Below, piece after piece: positions 1 through 11,962 of a stretch of 64,000 nt of DNA (position 1 is the stretch's first letter; every line of letters starts with the position of its first letter). Source of the DNA: Rhizophagus clarus (lineage: Eukaryota; Glomeromycota; Glomeromycetes; Glomerales; Glomeraceae); contig BLAL01000162.1 of the NCBI GenBank assembly GCA_015698045.1, forward strand, positions 1,984,001 to 2,048,000. Direction: 5' to 3'. Made by a program: the position numbers and the translations under genes. The notes below the pieces were generated by a model, which was given only the letters and a program-made list of their open reading frames with translations, searched no databases and was not told the origin of the DNA.

Positions 1-1625
1 TATTTTGCATATGAATGTATAACTTTTTTTTATAAATTCATTTTTTCAAGTATTTTTTCAGTATATCATATGACTTTTATTTAAAGCAATATATCATCTA
101 TGAGATATCCTTTTTTGAAGTTTGTGTTTTAGCATAAAATCAGCAAATTTAACCCTAAATTTTATTAGTAACACAATACTGATTTTAAGTGGACTGGCAA
201 TTAAAATAATTGGGATGGCATTTATACATAGTACAATACCTTTCAGTTAAACTTAAAAAAAAAAAAATATTATATAATACTATATATTTATTATAATATT
301 TTATCTAATATTTTATCTATTACCTTATTTAATATCCTATTTAAGATTCTTTCTATCTATTATATATTTTAAAATCTAAAGTTTAAAATTCAAAATCTAT
401 AAAAAAAAAAAAAAAAAAAAATGATTAATATCAATTAAAAGAAATTAAAATTTTGGAATAATTTTAAACTTACCTGAATTTTATATATTTAAAAATCTAA
501 AAAATCATTATTTTAAAAAAAAAGTAAAGTTTCATTAAATAAAAAATTTAAAAAAAAAACTATTAAAAACCCACCAAAATTTTATGATTTTTCTCATTAC
601 AAAAAGTTTAAACTGCTCATTAAGTATGATATTATTTAAAGTCATGATTATTATTAATTTTACTTTAGTTTATTAATCTTTACACTATGAAGATTTAAGG
701 TAATTAACTAATTTTTTACTATTAATATTAACAATATTTTCAAAATTCATTCAATATAATTGAAACTAATATTTACAAATAAAAAAAAAAAAGAAATTTT
801 TTAAGAAAATAAATTATTTAAAGTTTTAAAAAAAAAATGATTTTTCAAAACTTATTATTTTAAAGACCTTAAAGACTTCAATTTAATATTTATAAAAAAT
901 TTAAAAATTTAAAAAAAAATAAAATTTTTTTAAAATTTTACAAAATAAAATCTTTTAAAAAAAATGTTTTTTTTAAAAAAAGTTTTTAAAATAAAATTTA
1001 AAATTTATTAATTTAATATTCAAATTATAAAATTAAATTTAAAAGATACTTATAAAATAAAAAAAAAATCAAAATATTTAAAAAAATTAACTTTTATAAA
1101 ATTTTAAAATAAAACTTACCTATTTAGCTAAAATTAATATTTATAATATAAAAAAAAATAATTAGGATGGCCTTAGTTTTACATAACCAATCATTTTTAA
1201 CTATAGTAACATATGAATTTGCATCTATAATAATAGCATCTATTAAAATAATGCATTCATATATTTTTTTTTAAATTTATAATTTATAAAAATAAAAAAA
1301 GAAATAAAGCTTTTTTTTTTATTTACTGATTCAAAATAGTATTTAAAGTAATCCAAAAGTTACAAAAAAAAAAAAAATAGAAGATTAGTATGCAATTATA
1401 TATTTTTAAAAAAAAAATATTTTTTTTTAATTTATCAATTCAAAATAACATTTAAAAAAGATTTAAAAACTATAAAAAGAATAAAAAAAAAAGTTAGTAT
1501 ATATTATTTATATATCTTTTATTAAAAAAAAAGTATTTTTAACTTATCAGTTTAAATAGCATCTAAAAAGAATCTAAAAGTTATAAAAAAGAATAAAAAG
1601 AAAAGTTAGGGAATTTAAAACCTAC

Positions 1626-1656
<31 letters not shown>

Positions 1657-2817
1657 AGTTAATATAAAAAAAAATTAATCTATTATACTATATTTAAAAA
1701 AGTTACTGAAGCTTACAAAAAAAAAAAAAAAAAAAGTTAATATAAAATTATATAACTTTTTAAAATATTTTTTAGAAAAAATACCTATTATAAGTTATGT
1801 TTAAATGGAACTGATTTATAAAAAAAAGTTGCCAGTAAACCTTTCAAAATAAAATTTGTTTATTATATAATTTATATACTAATTTAAACAATAGTTTAAA
1901 AAATAAGTTATTATTATATATTATTATATTATCAGTAATATAGAAAATACTAAAAATACTAATATTTTAATGATTATTTTTTATATTTTATCTTGGTATA
2001 ATGGAAAGATCAATAACCTATTAAATTATTGATAGGTTTCAAATATTTTAGTAATATAACTTTAAAAAAAATATTAATATATTGAATACTAATATATATA
2101 TATGTTATATTGGATTTCTGATATGTCAACAATATTTGACTAATATGTTATAATTCAATATCTTATTATTTGACTAGTATATATATAATAGTAAGAATTG
2201 GTTTTATGATTTGCATAGATTATTAGTTTTATTTTTCTTTAAAATTAAATTTTTTTATATAATATAATTTTTATAAAATACAGTATATTGAAATATGTAT
2301 TAGATTAATAATATAGCAATTTTCAATACTTGTAAAAAACAAGTTTATTACTTAACAAAAAACTTTTAAAATTTTAATATGATCATATTTTTAGTTATTT
2401 TGCAAGTTTACTTAAAAATTAAAAATAAATTATAAATATTGTTCTTAACTTTATATATAAAAACAAAAAATTCATTTTTCTGATTATTTTCAAATATAAT
2501 TAAATTAATTTTAATGAAAAAAAGTAATTTATTAAAATAAATCAAAAATAATTTTTAAAATTACTTTTACTATTTTAAGTAAACTTATAAAGTAAACAAA
2601 AATATATATATTAATAATTTTTATAAAAGCTTTATATATTAAAAAAATTTTTTTTGCAAATTTTTCTATATCATAATTAGTTAATTGTATTATTAATCTG
2701 ATATATATTTTAGATATATTGAAATATATATATATGATGTAATTATAAAAATTTAAACATATAAAATATATAGGTAAAAATTGATTAAAATCAAAAGCAT
2801 AATAGATACAGTTGATA
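1..2817. other. AT-rich gene-poor flank
   Basis: I see no gene here. The stretch is almost entirely A/T with many poly-A and poly-T runs, and no reading frame looks protein-coding. The open frame on the minus strand at 2532-2831 is an Ile/Tyr/Phe-rich product of the base composition. A diverged tandem repeat lies at about 1305-1740 and is listed separately. Confidence 0.7.
1305..1740. repeat. Diverged tandem repeat, about 113-bp period
   Basis: A block reading roughly poly-T, then TTACTGATTCAAAATAG, then CATTTAAAAAG, then poly-A recurs near 1308, 1420 and 1535. A shorter decayed copy appears near 1690. The unit resembles A/T-eroded satellite DNA. No coding potential is visible. Confidence 0.5.
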
Positions 2818-2989
2818 TAGTCTAACCTCAATATACTGATATCTGATATACCGATATATATTAAAAATTTGATATAATGATGGGATTTTATTTTTTCACT
2901 ATATATGGGAGCATATAAATATCGATATAACGATATTTTTTGCGAATTTTATATGAGCCCTAACATATCGTTATATCAGAATTTAACTG
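2818..2989. mobile_element. Pogo/Tc1-mariner-type MITE
   Basis: The 172-bp segment is bounded by TA dinucleotides. Its ends are imperfect terminal inverted repeats: TAGTCTAACCTCAATATAC on the left and, reading inward from the right, CAGTTAAATTCTGATATAAC. The same end consensus (CAGTYTAACCTCGATATA) bounds another element at 12726-12879. The TA duplication and the end sequence suggest a pogo/Tigger-like family by analogy. There is no internal ORF. Confidence 0.6.
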
Positions 2990-3129
2990 TAGATATATAC
3001 ATCATCTGAATAAAAATATCTGGATATTTTATTTTGCAATATATTATATAATCAGTTTTGATAATTATTTTTTAAATTTTTATTAATAAAATTATTACAA
3101 ATTTTTTATTTAAAAATATAAATAATAAA

Positions 3130-4150
3130 TTATTATTTAATATTTTGTTAGATTCCCTTTACTTTTTATTATAGTTTTAATTCTTTTTGACATATTATCT
3201 ATTAATTTTGCCAATTTTTCAGGTTCAAGTTTATATCATTCATTCTTTAAAATATTCATAAGTTTCTATTTATTTTTTAGTAGAGGTTTATACATTCAAA
3301 TCTTTTTTTTTAAAATATTTTAAAGATTTTTAATTGGATTTAAATCTGAACTTTGAACTGATCAAAAAAGCCATTTAGCTAAATTTTCTTTTTTTTAATC
3401 TTTTATGATTCCTGCAAAGTATACTGGAACATTATTATTTTAAAATATATATTTATTTTCATTTTCCAATTTATAAAGAAAATGTAAAAGATAATTATTA
3501 AATAATTAAAGATATTTTTCACTAGTTATTGTTTTTTCAATAAATACTAAAAGTCTGATTTTATTTTTATAAAAATAACCTCTGTTATACTATTATTCTG
3601 GCTAACTGTTTTATAGTTAGAATTAGGCAATCTTTTTTATATTTTTTATTAACTTTATATCATACAAATTTAGAAAAATCATTACTGAATAATACAAACT
3701 AAGATTCATCACTAAAAATAATCTTTTCTTACACTTCCATCCAATTCCTTTTTTTATAATACCAAAATAAACATTTTTTTGATTTACTTTTGATACTAAA
3801 GATTTTTTTTCTCAACTCAACTATAATAACCTTTCTTGTGAAGTTTATGGTTAACAGTCTTATTACTAACTAAAATTTGTAAAGAATTATTAAAATCTTC
3901 AGTTAATTTTCAAGTAATGTTTACCTATTTTTTTTAACTATTTTAGTTAATATTTTAGTATTCTGTAAAGTTAAAATAGGTAGTCTATTACTTCAAGGTA
4001 TAGCTATTATTAACCCATATTTTCAGTACTTATTTATAACATCTTGAATAGTAGATTTGGCTTTTAAAAGTATCTCTACAATTTTTCTAATACTTAAATT
4101 TATCTTAGATAAATCAACTATTTTATCACGCTTAAATTTGGTAAGTTTTT
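3130..4150 (-). pseudogene. Decayed Tc1-type transposase
   Basis: Reading the minus strand, several hallmarks of a Tc1/mariner transposase can be followed through stops and frameshifts. Near 4140-4080 is an N-terminal helix-turn-helix-like segment (KFKRDKIVDLSKINLSIRK). Near 3720-3660 is a catalytic-core segment (FSDES, stop, FVLFSNDFSK). Near 3360-3310 is the DDE-region signature SSDLNPIKNL, and near 3235-3180 the typical C-terminus (LAKLIDNMSKRIK). Family members are about 340 aa, which fits the span. No intact frame survives, so the copy is inactive. The A/T drift matches the flanking DNA. I did not identify clean terminal repeats. Confidence 0.75.
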
Positions 4151-6461
4151 TAAACTTAAATATGTAAAAAAAATATATATATAATTGAATTTTTTTTATT
4201 AAAAAAAGAGGAGTTAAGCAAACTGATTAAAAAAAATTATATTTAATTGGCTAAAAATTAGTAGTATAATGAACATCTAAAATTTATAATCAGATCTGCA
4301 ATTTTAAAAGTATTTTGATATTTTTGTATAGTTAATATTATTATATGTTATAGAATATATTAGTATAAAGTAAAATCTTGTATGTATAAATATACCTATA
4401 ATTTAATCATTATTAGAAAAACATATTTTGTTAATATGAAAGAATTTCTATTTAACAGATTAGGATTTGAGATGATTTTTTCTTTCAAATTCACTACTTT
4501 ATTTATTTAATAATTTTTTTTAATTTGTTATAATTAATAAAAAAAATTAATAAAGATTTTTTAAATATAATATTAAAAATTTTATTATTTTTAATTATTC
4601 TAATAAACATTATTATTTCTAGTGTATTAGCTATATCTCTTTGATTATCTTGCTTTTCATCCTTATTTTATTTTATATTTATTAATTTTATTTAGTTTTT
4701 TTTAAATTTTTTTCTTTCTCTTCTTTTTTTTCAAGCATTTTTTATTCTTTATTCTCATTAAATTCATATTTCATTTTTTTAATTTTAATTATTTGAAATT
4801 AAGTATAATTATTATTTGTAATTATAGTCTTTAGATATTTATTAATATTTATTATTATTCAAATATAATTAGAATTAATTTCATAATTTTTATTTTATAT
4901 TTTTCTAATTAAATAGTCTACTAATATATTTGTATCACCTTTATATATAATCCATATAAATATTATATTCAATTTATTCTTATATTTTGATATATTTGAT
5001 TTTAATTTTAGTCAGATATCAGCATATACTGAAGCCATATGACATAATGATCCTATTGTTGAAGTTAAAAATTGCTTGATCATAATAGTTATAATAATCG
5101 CAATAATCATAATAGTCACAATAGTTATAATAGTCGTAATAGTTGTAATAGTTAGGACGATCATGATAGTTGTAATAATCATAATAATCATGATGATCAT
5201 AATAATATGATCAATCTGATTAATATGATTAATATAATTTATTATATTTATTTGATTTATTTTATTTGTTATATTTATATTATATATTTTATTTATTATA
5301 TTTATTTTATTTTTGTTATTATTATTTTATTATAATGGTTGAATAAGTTGTAGGTAAAGCAGAGTTGTAGTAGTTGGTTATTTAACTTTTATCTTTGTAT
5401 TTTATTTCTTTAGTTATTACTAAGATTTTATTTGCAACAAAAGATAATTTCTTTGGGTTATTCTTGCCAACAAAAGAATCAATCCATTAATTAAAGTTAT
5501 AACGTATTTCTTTATTTCTTAATAAACTTTATTATTCTTATCTTATTTTATTATAAACGTTTGCCTTTAGAATTTATCATATCACATGTTAAAGTTTTTA
5601 CTAGAGTTAAACTCCTGTTATTTTGGGTATTGTGTAAAGTTTCAGTCCTTTACATTTGTCAAGATAACACTATATAATTCAATAGTTATTATGGAAGGAT
5701 ATGGGTGAATTCATAAGGTGATGATAGAGTATGGGAGCAATTTTCTAGATGGAGGCCTGGTTTGAAGTTTTAATATATTAGTTATATACAACAGATATTT
5801 CTGTATTCTACTATATAATTAATAAACTCACAAATTACACTACCTTGCAAAAAAAAAATTTTAGTCAGATATTAAAGAAAAACTTTTTCTTAAAATTGGA
5901 ATAATTATCTTTATTAAAGATAAATTGTATATGAGATATTAGTTCATCAATGATCTTTTGATTCCAATAAAAAATATACATTTCTTTTTATTCAAAAAAA
6001 TATAATTTTATTTTTATTATAAAAAAATTCCATTTTAATAAGTTAAGATTTATAAAATCTATTATTAATTTATTTTTAAAAATGCTGATAATATATGATA
6101 CTTTTTTAATAAAAAATTTATAACTGATAGGTTGTTTTTGAAATTTTTTATATAATTAATCTATTTTATATTAATAAATATTTCTGTTTTTTCTTTTTAA
6201 AAGAGATAATCAGCTATGAAATTATATATAAGTTTATAGGCATAATAATAAATATTATTATTTTTAATATATAATCAATTTTTTCTATAGTTATACATTT
6301 GGAAGTTTATATTTGATGACCATGATGAGATATGACTATAAGTAATAAAATTATATAATTAAATTAGTAATTTTGGCCAGAATTATAAATAATAAATTTT
6401 GATTAAATATTCAACTTACAATAATTTTTTAATATTATTTCAATTATTATAGATTTATATC
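4151..6461. other. AT-rich non-coding stretch with a trinucleotide-like repeat
   Basis: No intact gene. At about 5070-5220 is a degenerate repeat of AAT/AGT/CAT-type triplets that on the plus strand reads as an Asn/Ser/His/Asp-rich peptide interrupted by a stop. It may be a relic of a low-complexity coding region. The part from 5340 to 5870 is less A/T-biased than its surroundings and could be an old retroelement or gene fragment, but I recognise no motif. Confidence 0.5.
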
Positions 6462-6930
6462 ATTAGATTCCTCTTAATGAGATGATTCTAATAAGTCTAT
6501 GATTATTAAAATCAGATTACTAGAACTTATAATAATTAAAATACAATCAAAATATTTAATGTTACATAACTTTTAAATAGATAAAATGCTAATTTGATCT
6601 TTAAAATCAAATTACTCAATCAATATTAATCCAATCATTATAAAATTATTATTATTGGATTTCTTTTAATAAAATGATTCTAATAAATTTAAGATCATTA
6701 AAATTAAATTACTAGAATATATATTAGTAATTAAAATACAATTAAAATATTTAATATTACATAAATTTTACATATATAGAATGCTAATTTGATATTTAAA
6801 ATTGGATTATTCAACTAATATTAATCCAATCACTATAAAATTACTACTATCTGATTCCTTTCAATAAGATGAATTTAATAAGCTAAAAATCATTAAAATC
6901 TGAACATTAGATTATAAAATAATTATATTT
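6462..6930. repeat. Tandem repeat, about 193-bp period, 2.4 copies
   Basis: The block starting ATTAGATTCCTCTTAATGAG at 6462 recurs at 6654 and, partly, at 6849. Spacings are 192 and 195 bp. Copies share internal landmarks such as AATCCAATCATTATAAAATT and AATGCTAATTTGAT. They differ by scattered substitutions, mostly among A and T. No coding potential. Confidence 0.75.
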
Positions 6931-8753
6931 TAATAAATATTTTTTATAATTATATACTGTATATATATAATTTTTAAAAAAAGAAGTGATAGTGACTATA
7001 GATAATTTATGTCTATAAATAATAGATTTTATATATGAAAATTTTGGAATACTTAACTAAAGTGACTATATAGGATAATGTGTTTATAATAGAGATGACT
7101 ATAAAAAGAGTTAACTGTAAAAATAATAATGATTATAATCATTATTTTTATAGCTTATCAAAAAATATGAATTTGTAATAAATAATAATATTAATTTAAC
7201 ATGGTTATAAAAACAGAAAAGATTAGCATTATATATGACTTATAAGTAAACTAAAAAATATATATTTACCAGTTTTATATATATTAATTATTTTTTGATA
7301 ATAGGTTTTTAAATATTATATTATTGGATTTTATATTATCAATATTAATTTTTTATTTAAATAGTCAATGTATCTTTAAAATTTTTGTGATCTAATTCTA
7401 TTAAAAATTTTAAAAAAAATAGAATTTTTTTAGTAATATCTTTAATTTGTTTTTTCATCTTTATTTTAAATAAAAAAAGATTTGATTATTATTTATTGGA
7501 AGTAAAATATATTTTGAATAGATAAATGAATACTATTTAAAGTATTTTTTTTTTTTTTTTTTTACAAATTATTACTATATTATTTTTATTATTTTTCTAT
7601 CTTTTTCTAAATAAATATTATGTTAATACATAGAATATTTATAATATAAAAAAAAGTTTTTTTAGTTTTACTTCAGCAAACTCTTCAAAAAGCTTGATCT
7701 TCAATTTATCAATCTACTTTGTTATATGATGTAATATTATTTTATTATTAGCTGAAAAATTCATTATATAATAATAGTAATTAGTCATTTATTAAGATTT
7801 TCTTTAGTTATTATTTTTTTTTAGACTAATTATTAATCTTATCAAAAGTATTTATTTGATTAATAATAAAATATAATTCTTTATTTAATAATTTACAAAA
7901 ATTTATAATTTGATAAAATTTTTATAGGCATTAATTTTATTTATTCTTGTACTATTATTATAATAGATAAAAAATAAGACAAACTTGATATAATTTACTG
8001 AATTAACAGATAATTAGCAATAATCAGAAAGAAATATAATATATCGTTTTGTTTAAAAAAGAAAATATGCAATTACCAAAAGAATGTATAATTTTCTATA
8101 TCTAACAGTATTATAAATAAATAATTTTATATAACTATAAGATTAAAGTTAGTTTATATTTTTAAAACTTATTTGAATTTTTTTCTTCCTATAAAGATAA
8201 AAAACTATTACAAATATCAAATTTATTTATTAATAATTTTTTGCCAAAATATAGATATAATAATAGAAAGAAATTTTCAGAATTTAAGTAACTGGATTTA
8301 TTCTTATTAAACTTCATATTAATTTTTTAATTTAATTTAATAACAAAATCTAATTTGTTTTATTTTTCTTTTTTTTATAATTTATAAATTTAAAAATTAT
8401 ATTAAATTTTAATATATTTAAATTTTACTAAGTTATAAAAATTTCATTTAATTTTACCAATTTTAGAAGTTTAGGTAAATTTTATTAGATTTTACCAGTT
8501 TTAGTATAATTTTACTTTTTCTAAATTTTTATTTTAAAATTTTATTAATTAAAAATAGGTTTACTTAAATATTAGTTAAAATACTAAAATAATTTTAATA
8601 ATTTTAGCAATTTCATATATATTATTTTGCTAAAATCTTCTAATTTGATAAATAATTTTAATTATTTGTATAATATAATTTTTAGTATATATTATAAAAT
8701 TTTTTTATATATAATAATCTAATTATTATATATTACAAATTATAGTATTTTTT
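6931..8753. other. AT-rich non-coding stretch
   Basis: I see no gene, RNA or clear element. The sequence is short A/T-rich motifs and homopolymers up to the target-site duplication of the hAT nest that begins at 8754. Confidence 0.6.
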
Positions 8754-9281
8754 ATATATAGTAGTGTTTAGACCCAGTTTGTTAATGGATAAACTGGATC
8801 TATCCATTAGGAAAAATTCAATCCAGATTAATATCGGTTAATGAATTTTCAATCTAGTTTATTATCAGGTTTGATTCAGATTAACCGATATTTTAGTGCG
8901 TGAATAATAGATGAGTAACAGGTGGATAGCGGATTAATAACGAATGAATAATAGGTGAATAACATAAATAACAGGTTATTATCAGGTTGTTAACAGATGG
9001 ATAACGAGTGGGTAATGAGTATTTATTTAATGATTACATAAATTTTTATTAATATATTTATATAAGATATATTTTTTTATTGTACTATTAAAATAGTTAT
9101 ATTAATATAAAACTTCTTGCTAATTTTTGTTATGAAATAATGATTAATCTGTTAACCTGTTACAGATCTGGATCAACAGAAGCTATCCAGTATCTGATAC
9201 CTTTATCAGATCCAATTGGTCAAATCTGTTAGTCGATTTTATATCTGGATGATAACCGTTAACCTAAACATCAAACTGGAT

Positions 9282-11266
9282 TAAAGCTCCACATGAACTG
9301 GCTCAAGTCAAGCTATAGTCTGGCTTGGCTTGGCTTGAAAAAAAAAATTCTGGCTTGAGCCAAGCCACAAAAAATCTTGGTTCAACTCATTCAAGCCAAG
9401 CTGAGCCATGAAAAATTCTGGTTCAAGCCAAGTTGAGTTTGAGCTGGTTCAAGCTGGCTCAAGCTTTATTATCAAAAAAAAAAGCCAAAACTAAGTGTTT
9501 TTATATGTAAAGTTACAAAAAAAAAAACATCAGAACTAATGGTCTCAGCCTTTCTATTCATAAAATTGAAAAAAAAATGCCAGAACTAATGGTCCTGACA
9601 GGACCCTGAATAATACTAATGTAACTCACATATGGTTTACGTAGAGTTTATATGAAATTACTTTTTAAATCTACAAATTGAGTTTGCGTAGATTAGTCAA
9701 TTTGGGAGTAACTCACATATTATATTTGCGTAAAGTTTATAATAGATATATGTGGATTTATTTTTAAAAAATACTAATTTTGGTAAATTAAATTACTCAT
9801 TATTTACCAAAATTTATTTTATTTTATTTATTTTTTCATTTTTTTTTGGTATTTTATACCAAATTTATTTATTTTTATTATTCTTTTTCAGTTTTTAATA
9901 CCCTAATTCCAAAAGTCCGGTCATATTTTTTGCCTGGCAACACTACAAAAAATAAAAAAAAATAATTAATTAGTTAAAAAAAAGAACAACGAAAGACACC
10001 TCATCCACTCTCCTTTACCTTAATTCCAAAAGTCCGGTCGTGCTTTTCGTCTGGCAACACTACAAAAAATAAAAAAAAATAATTAATTAATTAAAAAAAA
10101 GAACAATGAAAGACACCTCACCCACCCTTTCTTACCTTAATTCCAAAAGTCTGGTCATGCCTTTCGTCTGGCAACACTACAAAAAGTAAAAAAAAAGTTA
10201 ATACTTAATTAATTAAAAAAAAAAATAACGAAACATTTCCTCCAATCCCTCCCTTACCTTAATTCCAAAAGTCTGGTCGTGTCTTTTGTCTGGCAACACT
10301 ACAAAAAATAAAAATAAAAAATAATTAATTAATTAGTTAAAAACAACAATGAAACACCTCCTATAACCCCTCCCTTACCTTAATTCCAAAAGTCCGGTCG
10401 TGCCTTTTATTTGGCAACACTACAAAAAAATAAAAAAAAATAATTAATTAATTAGTTAAAAAAAAACATCAAAAAACACTTTTCCACTCTCCCTTACCTT
10501 AATTCCAAAAGTCTGATTGTACTTTTCGTTCGGCAACACTACAAAAAGTAAAAAAAAAATTAATACTTAATTAATTAAAAAAAAATAACGAAACACCTCA
10601 CCCAACCCCTCCCTTACCTTAATTCTAAAAGTCCAGTCGTGCTTTTCGTCTGGCAACACTACAAAAAATAAAAATAAAAAATAATTAATTAATTAGTTAA
10701 AAAAAATACTGAAAAATACTTCCCACCCTTCTTTACTTTAATTCCAAAAGTCCGGTCGTGCTTTTTGTCTGGCAACACCACAAAAATAAACGATAAATGA
10801 TTAAAAAAAAGATCAGATATTTAGATTATCTGATTAGATTGGCAAGTCACATGACCTTGCCTTTATACTGAATAATTCGTTATAGTGTTAACGGCATTTT
10901 ATATTATAAAATCACAAAAAAAAAAATGCTAGAACTATTGGTATCAGCATTTTTTATTCATAAAATTGCAAAAAGTGCTAGAACAAATAGATCCAGCATT
11001 TTTTATATATAAATTTGCAAAAAAAAATGCCAGAACTATTGATATCAGCGTTTTTTACATATAAATTGTAAAAAATTACTGAGCTTGATCTGGCTCATAA
11101 GCCGGCTTGAGCTTTTCAAGCCAAGCCCACTGCCAGCTTGAGTTTATCAAGCCAAGCCTAATACCTGACTCAAGCTTTTTCAAGCTGGCTTGTACATGGC
11201 TTGGCTTGGCTCAGCTTGAAAAGCTTGAGCCAGCTTACAAGCTGGCTCAGTTCATGCGGAACTTTA
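9282..11266. mobile_element. Inner hAT-type element nested in the outer one
   Basis: The 1,985-bp insert is flanked by perfect 8-bp repeats AACTGGAT at 9274-9281 and 11267-11274. Its ends are inverted repeats: TAAAGCTCCACATGAACTGG on the left and, inward from the right, TAAAGTTCCGCATGAACTGA. Subterminal regions (9300-9465 and 11085-11250) are packed with GGCTTG/CAAGCC motifs in inverted orientation. Further in are short repeats of the type GCCAGAACTATTGGTATCAG (two left at 9520-9600, three right at 10925-11075). The centre is a satellite array. No open reading frame of note exists, so it is non-autonomous. Confidence 0.88.
9890..10795. repeat. Eight-copy satellite, about 120-bp period
   Basis: The core AATTCCAAAAGTCCGGTCGT occurs at 9905, 10022, 10139, 10261, 10382, 10501, 10621 and 10740. 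Spacings are 117-122 bp. Each unit continues with CTTTTCGTCTGGCAACACTAC, split here only by base differences, then an A/T stretch (AAAAATAAAAA, TTAATTAATTA) and a C-rich piece ending CCCTTACCTT. Copies differ mostly at C/T and A/G sites. The array sits at the centre of the inner hAT-type element. Confidence 0.92.
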
Positions 11267-11343
11267 AACTGGATACCTGATAATAATGGATATCCGTTTC
11301 TATCTGGTATTAACGGTTTACAGGTCTGAACACTAATATATAG

Positions 11344-11962
11344 TATTCATTTTTTTTATCTAAAAAAAGTTTTATTTTTTTTAATTTTTAGGAATTTGCA
11401 AAATATTTGAAATATTATAGTTTATAATATTATTAAATAAAATTATATTTATATCTATTTATATAAGATTAAATTAAAAATTTTATTTTTATTAATAAGT
11501 TTTTTTTATTGCAGTTTTCAAATTAGTATAAATAAAAAAAATTTTTAAAATAAGTTTATATAAAAAATTTTAGGTAAGTTTTAATAAAAATTATATAAAA
11601 TTGTTTATATACTAATTTTAAAATAAATTAAATAAGATAGAAATTTTATTATATAAATTAATTTATAAAGGATTTTATTCAAATATTATGTAATATATTT
11701 AATTAAACTTAATTTATTTGTAAAAAATTTTTTTTTTTTTTTTTTTTTTTTATAATTGAAGGAATTTTAATTAAAATCTTTAATAGTTAAAGATAAATAT
11801 AATATTGGAATAGATATTAAAAGAATTTAAATTTAGAATTTAAAACAAAAATATAATAATTTATACCAAATATTATTCAAATTTATTAAGATTAATTTTA
11901 AATAAAAAAATTTTATAAAGATCAGTACTTTGAAAATTTATATGTATTAATTTGCATTAAGA
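11344..11962. other. AT-rich spacer
   Basis: No gene visible. It contains a poly-T run at about 11726-11750 and presumably includes the 3' untranslated region of the minus-strand uridine kinase gene. Confidence 0.6.

Larger units (their letters stand above)
8762..11335. mobile_element. Outer hAT-type non-autonomous element with perfect 8-bp TSD
   Basis: The element is flanked by perfect direct repeats ATATATAG at 8754-8761 and 11336-11343. Its ends are inverted repeats: TAGTGTTTAGACC on the left and, reading inward from the right, TAGTGTTCAGACC. An 8-bp duplication and ends beginning TAGTG (the hAT pattern YARNG) identify the superfamily. Its own sequence is only about 580 bp (8762-9281 plus 11275-11335) and includes a minisatellite-like run of GGATAAC/GAATAATAG units at 8890-9020. 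The rest is an inner element. There is no transposase, so it would depend on an enzyme encoded elsewhere. Confidence 0.88.

Noticed and set aside
5012-5200. Ile/Met/Thr-rich minus-strand ORF
   Set aside because: It is the antisense reading of a triplet repeat.
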